Below are positions 35,688-43,406 of a DNA stretch of 64,000 nt, one piece after another (positions within the stretch are counted from its first letter, which is position 1; every line of letters starts with the position of its first letter). Below the pieces are notes generated by a model that saw only the letters and a program-made list of their open reading frames with translations, was not told the DNA's origin and made no database searches. The stretch spans positions 1,700,894 to 1,764,893 of the forward strand of contig NZ_ARWE01000001.1 in NCBI RefSeq assembly GCF_000384395.1. Direction: 5' to 3'. This DNA is from Geopsychrobacter electrodiphilus DSM 16401. Lineage in GTDB: Bacteria > Desulfobacterota > Desulfuromonadia > Desulfuromonadales > Geopsychrobacteraceae. A program made the position numbers and the translations under genes.

Positions 35688-37532
35688 ATGTCTGCAAAAG
35701 TCAAAACTGAAACCGGTGAAATTTCAATCCACACTGAAAATATCTTTCCGATCATCAAAAAATGGCTCTACAGCGAAAAAGAGATTTTTCTGCGCGAGCT
35801 GGTCTCTAACGCCGTCGATGCGATCAATAAGCTGCGGAATATCGATCTCATCGAAGGGCTCAAGTTAAGCGATGAGTTTGCCGTCGATATTAAAATTGAT
35901 GAGACGAAGGGCACTCTCAGTGTGTCTGACAACGGCCTGGGGATGACGGCCGACGAGGTGCGCAAGTATATTAATCAGGTCGCTTTTAGTTCGGCCGAGG
36001 ATTTTATCGAGAAATTCAAAAGTCTCGAAGACAAGAACGAAATTATCGGACATTTCGGTCTTGGATTTTATTCGACATTTATGGTCGCGAGCCAGGTCGA
36101 GATTAAAACACTGTCCTATCAGCAGGATGCCGAACCTGCAGATTGGTCATGCAATGGGACCACATCCTATAAGCTGACCGCTGGCAAACGCAAAACACGT
36201 GGCTCCGAAATCATATTGCATCTAAATGATGATGAAAAAGAATTTTTAAACAAGGACAGGGTGAGGGAGGTTCTGGTTAAATTCTGCAACTTTATGCCGG
36301 TCACCATCCGTCTTGATGGCGAACAGATCAATGACAGTAAGCCTCTCTGGACTCAAGTCGCTGCAGAGCTTAAAGAGGATGATTATCGCGAGTTTTATCG
36401 CAAGCTTTATCCCATGTCGGGCGAACCTCTCTTCTGGATCCACCTGAATATCGACTTTCCCTTTAACTTGAAGGGTGTGCTCTATTTCCCTCGCTTGAAT
36501 AATGAGTTTGATATCACCAAGAGTCATATCAAACTCTTCTGCAACCAGGTCTTTGTCACCGATAACTGCCCTGAGTTAATCCCTGAATTCCTGACGCCGC
36601 TGCAGGGCTGTCTCGATGCGCCTGACCTGCCGCTCAATGTGTCACGCAGTTATCTGCAAAACGAACCGCAGGTCCGTAAAATCCGTGAAGTTATAAGTTC
36701 ACGCGTTGCCGCCAAGGTAGTTGAGCTTGCCAAATTGGGGACCGACGACTTCGCGCCGATCTGGAAGGATATTCATACCTTCGTTAAATACGGCATGATG
36801 CGCGAGGATAAATTCTTCAACAAGGTGAAGGATCATGTCATCTACCGCACGACTGATGCGGCGAAATACACGACTCTGCCGGATTACCTGGAGCGGGCCA
36901 AGGACTCACATGCTGGCAAGATTTATTACGCCAACGACGAGGGGACCCAGGCTACCTACCTCAAGATGTTTGCCGCTCAGGGGATCGAAGTCCTGATTCT
37001 CGATGCCATGATTGACAATCACTTTATCCAGTTTTTGGAGTCAAAAGGGGAGGAGACCAAGTTTGAGCGGGTCGACTCGGATATTACCGAAAATCTGCTG
37101 GAGATGGATGCTGACAGTAAAGTCGTCGATGCGGACAATAAAACGCGCGGCGACAGAATTGAAGAAATTTTCAAGGCAGGTCTTGAGATCAAGGGTTTGT
37201 CAATCCGGATTGAAACCTTGAAGGATGCCTCTGTCCCGGGTGTGATTTTGCTCAATGAACAATCGCGTCGTTTTAAAGAGATGATGCGAAATATGGGGCA
37301 GGGGGGCGACATGGGCGAGCTCGATATGTTCTCCGAGCACACCCTGATGGTCAACAGCGCCTGTCCGGTTATCGATAAGCTTCTCGAATTGAAGGCTGCA
37401 GGCAACGACGAGAAGGTCGGATTGTTGACCGAACAGATTTACGATCTGGCGATGCTGTCGCACCTGGCCCTGACAAAAGAGCGGATGGCCGCTTTTCTGG
37501 AGCGGAGCAGCAAACTACTCGGACTTATTTAG
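35688..37532 (+). CDS. htpG: molecular chaperone HtpG (Hsp90)
   Basis: A 614-residue Hsp90 protein. Bergerat ATP-binding motifs: FLRELVSNAVDAI (with NAxDA), SVSDNGLGMTADEV and GHFGLGFYSTFMV. Middle domain with LPLNVSRSYLQNEP. ATG 35688 follows AAAGGAGAAGG. It refolds or holds client proteins and is usually stress induced. Single-gene unit with its own promoter; a long inverted repeat lies between it and trmL. Confidence 0.97.
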   Translation: MSAKVKTETGEISIHTENIFPIIKKWLYSEKEIFLRELVSNAVDAINKLRNIDLIEGLKLSDEFAVDIKIDETKGTLSVSDNGLGMTADEVRKYINQVAFSSAEDFIEKFKSLEDKNEIIGHFGLGFYSTFMVASQVEIKTLSYQQDAEPADWSCNGTTSYKLTAGKRKTRGSEIILHLNDDEKEFLNKDRVREVLVKFCNFMPVTIRLDGEQINDSKPLWTQVAAELKEDDYREFYRKLYPMSGEPLFWIHLNIDFPFNLKGVLYFPRLNNEFDITKSHIKLFCNQVFVTDNCPELIPEFLTPLQGCLDAPDLPLNVSRSYLQNEPQVRKIREVISSRVAAKVVELAKLGTDDFAPIWKDIHTFVKYGMMREDKFFNKVKDHVIYRTTDAAKYTTLPDYLERAKDSHAGKIYYANDEGTQATYLKMFAAQGIEVLILDAMIDNHFIQFLESKGEETKFERVDSDITENLLEMDADSKVVDADNKTRGDRIEEIFKAGLEIKGLSIRIETLKDASVPGVILLNEQSRRFKEMMRNMGQGGDMGELDMFSEHTLMVNSACPVIDKLLELKAAGNDEKVGLLTEQIYDLAMLSHLALTKERMAAFLERSSKLLGLI

Positions 37533-37537
37533 AACAT

Positions 37538-37603
37538 CGTGAGGGGTGAGGGGTGAGAGGTTGAAGACTTAAACACCTCACTCCTCACGCTTTACGCCTC
37601 ACG
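37538..37603. repeat. GTGAGG-type imperfect inverted repeat between htpG and trmL
   Basis: Left arm 37538-37562 consists of CGTGAGG units (GTGAGGGGTGAGGGGTGAG). Right arm 37572-37603 is its approximate reverse complement (CTCACTCCTCACGC ... GCCTCACG). It can form a long hairpin and lies between the convergent ends of htpG and trmL, so it may act as a bidirectional terminator or be a REP-like dispersed repeat. Confidence 0.7.
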
Positions 37604-37609
37604 GGTTTA

Positions 37610-38083
37610 CTATCCCTCAAGTTGTCCCGTCTGGCGCAATCCCTCATAGAGGATTATCGATGCTGAGTTTGCCAGGTTTAAACTGCGGACGGTCTTCGAG
37701 AAGATCGGAATTCTGAGCGCCATCTCTCCCGCTGTGTTCAGCAATTCCTCTGGCAATCCCTTGGTTTCCTTGCCGAAAACCAGAAAATCACCCTCCGTAA
37801 AGGCGACCTGAGTGTAGTTTTTTGCTGCCTTCTTCGACATGTACCAGAAGCGTCCTTCGGGGAACTGCAGTTGCAGTTCGGTCAATGTCTCCCAGCGTTG
37901 CAGTTTGACTTCAGGCCAGTAATCAAGACCGGCCCGCTTGAGATGTTTGTCATCAAGCGAGAAGCCGAGCTTACCAACCAGATGCAAAAAGGTTCCGGTG
38001 GCGGCGCAGAGTCGGCCGATATTTCCAGTGTTGGGTGGGATCTCAGGTTCGATCAGGACAATATGGAAGGGGATATTTTTCAT
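37610..38083 (-). CDS. trmL: tRNA (cytidine(34)-2'-O)-methyltransferase TrmL
   Basis: A 157-residue SPOUT methyltransferase that modifies the wobble base of tRNA-Leu. Motifs: EPEIPPNTGNIGRLCAATG at the N-terminus, FLVFGKETKGLPEELL and the C-terminal knot RSLNLANSASIILYE. Length and motifs match TrmL/YibK. Convergent with htpG; an IS30 element is inserted upstream (between trmL and the sensor kinase). Confidence 0.95.
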   Translation of the reverse strand: MKNIPFHIVLIEPEIPPNTGNIGRLCAATGTFLHLVGKLGFSLDDKHLKRAGLDYWPEVKLQRWETLTELQLQFPEGRFWYMSKKAAKNYTQVAFTEGDFLVFGKETKGLPEELLNTAGEMALRIPIFSKTVRSLNLANSASIILYEGLRQTGQLEG

Positions 38084-38201
38084 GGATAGGGACTATATCA
38101 TAAAATCATTTTACCTAAACATATGAGATTCTGGCCTCTTCAATTCCAAGATGGTTTTACACCCCAAAGGGAACGTGAAATAACAGATTTATTTAATAAG
38201 G

Positions 38202-38224
38202 CGGATTCAATTCGCTAGTGCAAC
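38202..38224 (+). repeat. IS30 left terminal inverted repeat
   Basis: 23 bp repeat beginning CGGATTCAATTCG. It pairs with 39251-39273 at 19 of 23 positions and overlaps the last codons of the transposase. Confidence 0.85.
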
Positions 38225-39175
38225 CGGTGGATTGATTCCAAAAAATACCTGATTGGGGGTTTTAAATCCAAGGCATTTTCTGGGGCGGTTGTTGAGTTTG
38301 TTCATCACTCTCTGAATCTCTTCGTCAGTCACTTCAGCGAGATCCTTGCCTTTTGGGAAGAACTGGCGAATAAGGCCATTGGTGTTCTCGTTTAAGCCGC
38401 GTTCCCACGAATGATAAGGGTGCGCAAAATAACCGCTAGACTGAAGCATCTCGTCAATGTCCAGATGCAAGGCAAACTCTTTCCCGTTGTCGTAAGTCAA
38501 CGTTTTCACGTGTGAGGCCAGCGGTAGTAATCGTTTCACTATGACAGCCCGAACCTTTTTTGCTGTCCGATCGGGTGCCTTGCCAATCATGCTCCAACGG
38601 GTCTTGCGTTCCACGAGGGTGACCAAAACAGCGCTGCCTTGTTTGCCAATGACCGTATCGGCTTCCCAATCACCGACTCGACTCCGTTCGTTGACCACCT
38701 CTGGTCGTTCGTCGATCGAAACGCGCCCTTTGAGCTGGCCACGACGATCTGGCGCACCGTAACGCTTTTTACGTTGTTTCTGACAGCGCAGATATCGGTA
38801 GATGTCACCACCAGCCCGCTTGTCACGAAGAACATATTGATAAATCCACTCGGGACTAACATGGAGACATTCTTCCTGCCGCAGCCAATAGCTGACCTGC
38901 TCTGGACTCCAGTATTCGCGGGTCAACTGCTCGACGCGCGCCCAGGACTCGCGAGTGATACGGCAAGTGACCTTTTCCTGACGACGACTTACAGCAAGAC
39001 CATCAGCCTGCTTGGGTCTGTAGCCTCTCAACCCACAATTGCGTGCCATCTCCCGGCCAATGGTGGATTTATGGCGGCCAAGAACCTTGGCCATTTGCGC
39101 CTTCGATTGACCGGCTGTTTTCAAGGCGGAAATCTGATATCTTTCTTCTCGGGTAAGCTGTGTGTAGTGCATCAT
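38207..39175 (-). CDS. IS30 family transposase
   Basis: A 322-residue DDE transposase. N-terminal HTH (LTREERYQISALKTAGQS, HKSTIGREMARN). Catalytic core: GDWEADTVIGK (first Asp), TYDNGKEFALH (second Asp) and the Glu in RGLNENTNGLIRQFFPKG. The product moves the element by copy-out/paste-in. Full length with both repeats present. Confidence 0.97.
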   Translation of the reverse strand: MMHYTQLTREERYQISALKTAGQSKAQMAKVLGRHKSTIGREMARNCGLRGYRPKQADGLAVSRRQEKVTCRITRESWARVEQLTREYWSPEQVSYWLRQEECLHVSPEWIYQYVLRDKRAGGDIYRYLRCQKQRKKRYGAPDRRGQLKGRVSIDERPEVVNERSRVGDWEADTVIGKQGSAVLVTLVERKTRWSMIGKAPDRTAKKVRAVIVKRLLPLASHVKTLTYDNGKEFALHLDIDEMLQSSGYFAHPYHSWERGLNENTNGLIRQFFPKGKDLAEVTDEEIQRVMNKLNNRPRKCLGFKTPNQVFFGINPPVALAN

Positions 39176-39250
39176 CGCGCTCCTCTAACTTTGGTCGGTG
39201 AAAGAAGCCGTGAGCCTACCGCAGCTTATCCTTCAAACCAAACTATTAGA

Positions 39251-39273
39251 GTTGCACTTACAACTTGAATCCG
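39251..39273 (-). repeat. IS30 right terminal inverted repeat
   Basis: 23 bp repeat ending in TTGAATCCG, complementary to 38202-38224. It lies 58 bp before the start of the sensor kinase gene. Confidence 0.85.
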
Positions 39274-39331
39274 GGTAATCAATAAGTCGTAAAATTCGCG
39301 CAATATTTTTTTGCCACGGGGGGAATTGCTA

Positions 39332-41644
39332 ATGACTGTGCCGCTGGTCAAGATTAGATCAATTGCGTTGTTCTTTTTTGCTGTTCTACTGCTTACAGCA
39401 ACTTCGACAGTTGGTGAGTCCGCACAGATCAGGGAAATTCTGATTCTTCATTCTTATCATCCTGGTTTCCCATGGACCGATGAAACCATGAAAGGGATGC
39501 AGAAAGTCCTTGCCAATTCTGAAGATCCGATCCACTTACATGTCGAATATCTCGACACAAAACGCCAGCCTGATCCTGAATATTTCACCCATGTTCTTGA
39601 TTCTATCCTGCATTATAAATTGAAAAACAAAAAATTTGACCTTATTCTTGTCTCTGACAATGAGGCATTAAATTTTGTTATTGAACACAAAAGAGATCTT
39701 TTCGCTGCAACTCCAATCGTTTTCTGCGGTATCGAAAAAATTCTTCCAGAACTTTATCAGGATGGAGCAATTATCACGGGAGTTGTTGAGAGTCCTGATT
39801 ACCACGAATTATTGAATACAATTATTTCTCTACAACCAGATACGAGAGAGGTTGTTGTTATTGGAAACCGACGTGATCTTTCCGGGCGTATCAGTTCAGA
39901 TATGTTTAAAGAGGCGGCGTTGAGTTATACGGGAACCCTCACCTTTACCTATTGGGACGATATCCCTGCAGATGAACTTGGCATTAAAATCGAAAATTTA
40001 AAGTCGGGACAGGTTATTTTTATTAATGGGCAGGTTATCGATAGCTCGGGGCAACTCATTAATGCTAATGCCAGAAACAGTATCCTGAGAAACAACAGTC
40101 CCGTCGCCCTTTATGGAGGCTGCGACCTCTGCCTTGGTCATGGAATCATCGGTGGTCCATTGGTTAGTCCTTTTATTCAGGGCCAACTTGCAGCGAAACT
40201 TGCGGTGGAGATTTTATCCGGCAATGTCCCTGAAAAGGGTTTTGTTGTTTTACCCGATAAACCTGTGCCTGCATTCGACTATATCCAGTTGAAACGATTT
40301 AATATTAAGTTTTCGAGTTTGCCAAAAGGCGCCAGACTGATCAATCAGCCCCAACAGTTTTCCATGTTGCCGCCAAAATTGTTCTGGGCAATTATTTTTG
40401 GATTTGTAGTGGCATTGGCCGTCATATCTTTTCTTATCAATAACATACTGCAAAGACGTAAAGCTGAGGCTCGTACCCTTGAAAGCAAACAACAGTACAA
40501 ATACTTGAATCAGCAATTTCAGATCATTCTGGATGGCATTCCTGAGGGCTTAACGCTGATTTCACGCGAGATGATGGTGATCTGGTCAAATAAGGGGGCC
40601 GGAACCGACCAATTCAACAACAGGCCTGGCACCGTTCCGGGCAAATATTGTTGTGAGATGCTCTATAACCGGGCTGAAATTTGTGACAATTGTCCTGCAA
40701 CTCTTGCCTTTGAAAGCGGTCGGGCCAGCGAAGCCGCTATCACAACACCAGATAATCGAATATTGGAAGTTAAGGCTTTCCCTATCCGAAATGAAATTGG
40801 TGAAGTGGCTAATGTTATTGTGTTAGCCAGTGATATTACCGAAAAGAATCGACTCAGAGAAGAAGGTATGCAAAACAGCCGTCTCGCTTCATTAGGAGAG
40901 TTGGCTGCTGGTGTGGCACATGAAATTAATAATCCAAATGCTCTGATTTTACTGAATGCTGAACTGATTCAAAAGACATATGCTGCTGCGGCACCAATTT
41001 TAATGGATCATTTTGTACGGGAAGGGGACTTTCTCCTTGGTTCATTGAACTACTCTGAGATGAGTCAGGAGTTGCCGTTTCTGTTTAAGGAAATGCTCGA
41101 TAGCGCCAGTCATATAAAAAACATTGTTCATGATCTGAAAGATTTTGCCCGCAACGATACGGCAGATCTTACTGAAAACGTTGACTTTAATGAAGCCGTA
41201 CAGGCAGCTGTGCGTTTGGTCAATAATACAATCAAGAATTCAACAGATAATTTTCAAACGAATTATACTTCGGATCTGCCGATAGTCTGTGGCAACTTTC
41301 AACGTGTTGAACAGGTTGTTATTAACTTGATTGTCAATTCCTGTCAGTCTCTGAAAAACAAAAATGCCAGTCTTAAACTCAGCACCTTCTATGATCCCGA
41401 AACGAAACGGAACTGCTTGATTGTTCAGGATGAAGGGTCCGGAATTAACCCTGATGTTTTGCCACATATTACTGATCCATTTTTCACGACCAAGCGTGAG
41501 CAAGGAGGGACCGGGCTCGGACTATCAGTAACGTCCCGTATTGTTCAAGAACATGGAGGCTCGTTGGTTTTCAGTTCGCTACCAGGAGCGGGGACGACAG
41601 CGACAGTTTCAATCCCGGTACAGGGACAGGAGGCAAAATGCTAA
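39332..41644 (+). CDS. hybrid sensor histidine kinase with periplasmic ABC-type substrate-binding domain
   Basis: A 770-residue kinase from ATG 39332 (site GGGGGGA upstream). Layout: signal/first helix about 5-27; periplasmic ABC-substrate-binding domain about 33-330 (ILILHSYHPGFPW, VSDNEAL, GGCDLCLGHGIIGGPL); transmembrane helix about 350-372; PAS-like domain about 385-510 with YCCEM and ICDNCP cysteines; HisKA H-box LAAGVAHEINNPNALI; HATPase with N-box VINLIVNSCQSL, DEGSGI and GGTGLGLSV. It senses a periplasmic ligand and phosphorylates the regulator encoded next (7 bp overlap). Confidence 0.9.
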   Translation: MTVPLVKIRSIALFFFAVLLLTATSTVGESAQIREILILHSYHPGFPWTDETMKGMQKVLANSEDPIHLHVEYLDTKRQPDPEYFTHVLDSILHYKLKNKKFDLILVSDNEALNFVIEHKRDLFAATPIVFCGIEKILPELYQDGAIITGVVESPDYHELLNTIISLQPDTREVVVIGNRRDLSGRISSDMFKEAALSYTGTLTFTYWDDIPADELGIKIENLKSGQVIFINGQVIDSSGQLINANARNSILRNNSPVALYGGCDLCLGHGIIGGPLVSPFIQGQLAAKLAVEILSGNVPEKGFVVLPDKPVPAFDYIQLKRFNIKFSSLPKGARLINQPQQFSMLPPKLFWAIIFGFVVALAVISFLINNILQRRKAEARTLESKQQYKYLNQQFQIILDGIPEGLTLISREMMVIWSNKGAGTDQFNNRPGTVPGKYCCEMLYNRAEICDNCPATLAFESGRASEAAITTPDNRILEVKAFPIRNEIGEVANVIVLASDITEKNRLREEGMQNSRLASLGELAAGVAHEINNPNALILLNAELIQKTYAAAAPILMDHFVREGDFLLGSLNYSEMSQELPFLFKEMLDSASHIKNIVHDLKDFARNDTADLTENVDFNEAVQAAVRLVNNTIKNSTDNFQTNYTSDLPIVCGNFQRVEQVVINLIVNSCQSLKNKNASLKLSTFYDPETKRNCLIVQDEGSGINPDVLPHITDPFFTTKREQGGTGLGLSVTSRIVQEHGGSLVFSSLPGAGTTATVSIPVQGQEAKC

Positions 41645-43059
41645 AAGATTCGCTCTATCCGGCGTTGCCGATACTGCTGGTTGATGATGAAAAGCCCTGG
41701 CTTAGGAGCCTTGGTCTGACACTCAAAGAAATGGCAGGAATCAGTAATTTTATAAAGTGCAGCGACATCCGCGAGGTCATGTCAATTTTGGCGTCCAATG
41801 ATATCAGTATGATCCTGCTCGATCTAACTATGCCCTATATCTCTGGTGAAGACCTGCTGACCATGATCAGCAAGGAATACCCCCACATCCCGGTCATTAT
41901 ACTGAGTGGCATGAATCAGGTTGAGACGGCGGTCAAATGTATGCGAAAGGGGGCCTTTGACTATTTTGTCAAAACGGTTGATAAGGAACGGTTGTTGAAC
42001 GGCATCCAACGGGCATTCGCCATGCGGGAGCTGCAACAAGAAAATCTTCGGCTCAAACGCAGATTTCTCGACCCACTTGAAAATCCGGATATTTTCAGCC
42101 GTTTTCAAACCCGCAGTCATAAAATGCGTGCACTTTTTCAGTATATCGAGGCGATTGCAGGAACCAGTGAGCCACTCTTGATTACTGGAGAAAGTGGCGT
42201 CGGCAAGGAATTATTCGCGCGTGCGATCCATCAGTCCCATTGTCCAGAGGGCACGCTGGTTTCGGTGAATGTCGCCGGCCTGGATGATGAGCACTTTAGC
42301 GATACCCTGTTCGGTCATATGCGGGGGGCATTTACCGGGGCGGAAAAAGATCGCCCGGGGATGGTCGAAAAAGCGGCGGACGGAACACTGTTCCTCGATG
42401 AAATTGGCGATCTCAGCCTTCCTTCACAAATTAAATTGTTAAGACTGTTGCAGGAAAGGGAGTATTTCCCGTTGGGAAGCGATACGCCAAGAATGGCAAA
42501 ATGTTCCTTTATTTTTGCCACAAATCATGATTTGGCCATCAGCCATCAGGAGGGATATTTCCGCAAAGATTTGTATTATCGACTTATGGCACATCATCTT
42601 GAAATCCCGGCATTGCGTGATCGCAAAGAGGATCTGCCGTTGCTTCTGGAAACATTTTTTGAAGAAGCTGCGAAGAATTTCAATAAACCACAGCCTGCAG
42701 TCCCTCGGGAACTTTCAGGCTTACTCGCCAGCTATCATTTCCCGGGGAATGTGCGTGAATTGAGAGCGATTGTGTTTAATGCTATCGGTTTACATAAATC
42801 CCATAAGCTGTCGTTTGAGCATTTTAAAAGTGCCATAGGTCAAGACAGGATCGAAAAGTCTCTCTCGCGAGCAGGTATCCAGGAGGTTTCATTTCCTAAA
42901 ATTCTGCCGACTCTTGAGGAGATCGGAGTGCAGGCAGTCAAAGAGGCGATGCGGCGTGCTGGTGGAAATATTACTGTTGCTGCAAATCTCCTTGGGATCT
43001 CTCGCCAGGGTCTGAGTAAGCGACTAAAAAAGCATCCCTTCGAATTCCAGCCAACATAA
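41638..43059 (+). CDS. sigma-54-dependent response regulator (NtrC family)
   Basis: A 473-residue regulator. Receiver domain 10-125 with Asp62 in LLDLTMP and Lys in FVK. AAA+ domain: Walker A GESGVGKELFARA, GAFTGAEKD (sigma-54 contact loop) and LFLDEIGDLS. C-terminal Fis-type HTH (GGNITVAANLLGISRQGLSK). Complete and co-transcribed with the kinase. Three palindromes and a sigma-54 promoter lie directly after its stop codon, so the next gene is its likely target. Confidence 0.93.
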   Translation: MLKDSLYPALPILLVDDEKPWLRSLGLTLKEMAGISNFIKCSDIREVMSILASNDISMILLDLTMPYISGEDLLTMISKEYPHIPVIILSGMNQVETAVKCMRKGAFDYFVKTVDKERLLNGIQRAFAMRELQQENLRLKRRFLDPLENPDIFSRFQTRSHKMRALFQYIEAIAGTSEPLLITGESGVGKELFARAIHQSHCPEGTLVSVNVAGLDDEHFSDTLFGHMRGAFTGAEKDRPGMVEKAADGTLFLDEIGDLSLPSQIKLLRLLQEREYFPLGSDTPRMAKCSFIFATNHDLAISHQEGYFRKDLYYRLMAHHLEIPALRDRKEDLPLLLETFFEEAAKNFNKPQPAVPRELSGLLASYHFPGNVRELRAIVFNAIGLHKSHKLSFEHFKSAIGQDRIEKSLSRAGIQEVSFPKILPTLEEIGVQAVKEAMRRAGGNITVAANLLGISRQGLSKRLKKHPFEFQPT

Positions 43060-43063
43060 ACCG

Positions 43064-43079
43064 CGCAACTTTGGTTGCG
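43064..43079. promoter_or_regulatory. candidate regulator-binding palindrome 1 (enhancer site)
   Basis: CGCAACTTTGGTTGCG, a near-perfect palindrome 5 bp after the regulator stop. It shares the core GCAAC-nnn-GGTTGC with sites 2 and 3 and lies about 190 bp upstream of the -24 element, a usual distance for NtrC-type enhancers. Confidence 0.6.
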
Positions 43080-43083
43080 TTTG

Positions 43084-43097
43084 ACAACCAGAGTTGC
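43084..43097. promoter_or_regulatory. candidate regulator-binding palindrome 2 (enhancer site)
   Basis: ACAACCAGAGTTGC, which on the other strand reads GCAACTCTGGTTGT. It matches site 1 at 12 of 14 positions and lies 5 bp after it. Confidence 0.58.
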
Positions 43098-43148
43098 ATC
43101 CCCGCCATACTGCACTTTCTGCAATCTATTCATTAGAATCACCATTAT

Positions 43149-43170
43149 GCCCGTAACCCTGGTTGCGGGC
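43149..43170. promoter_or_regulatory. candidate regulator-binding palindrome 3 (enhancer site)
   Basis: An extended palindrome with arms GCCCGTAACC and GGTTGCGGGC around CT. The core GTAACCCTGGTTGC matches the consensus of sites 1 and 2. No T-run follows, so it is not a terminator. A weaker related half (AACCAGGGTGTTG) is at 43215-43227. Confidence 0.55.
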
Positions 43171-43253
43171 ATAATTAACGTTTGTGATGGTTAATATTGA
43201 CAAAAATAACGTAAAACCAGGGTGTTGTGTGAGTTATGAGGATTTGATTGTCC

Positions 43254-43270
43254 TTGGCACCTCCATTGCT
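43254..43270 (+). promoter_or_regulatory. sigma-54 (-24/-12) promoter
   Basis: TTGGCAC (43254-43260), a 5 bp spacer and TTGCT (43266-43270): an exact match to the conserved TGGCAC-N5-TTGC core. The transcription start would be near 43281, leaving a 5' leader of about 125 bases. It lies between a sigma-54 response regulator and the secreted-protein gene. Confidence 0.8.
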
Positions 43271-43406
43271 ATTACCCATGACCTGTAACTGCCACGATGG
43301 ATATCACATGTAACATGCTTGATGTGGCATTTGATGGGCTGATGGTCAGCCCAACTGCGAAGGTGCGGTTCTCAATTTGGAAAGAGACAAATCAGGAGGC
43401 AAGCAA

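Larger units (their letters stand above)
38202..39273. mobile_element. IS30-family insertion sequence (complete, 1072 bp)
   Basis: Terminal inverted repeats of 23 bp: left 38202-38224 (starts CGGATTCAA) and right 39251-39273 (ends TTGAATCCG), with 19 of 23 positions matching. One transposase gene fills the element and its stop codon lies inside the left repeat. The dinucleotide GG flanks both ends (38200-38201 and 39274-39275), consistent with a 2 bp target duplication, which IS30 elements produce. No decay is visible, so the copy may be active. Confidence 0.88.

Noticed and set aside
38541-39268. Open frames on the plus strand inside the IS30 element
   Set aside because: They are antisense to the transposase and have no family features.
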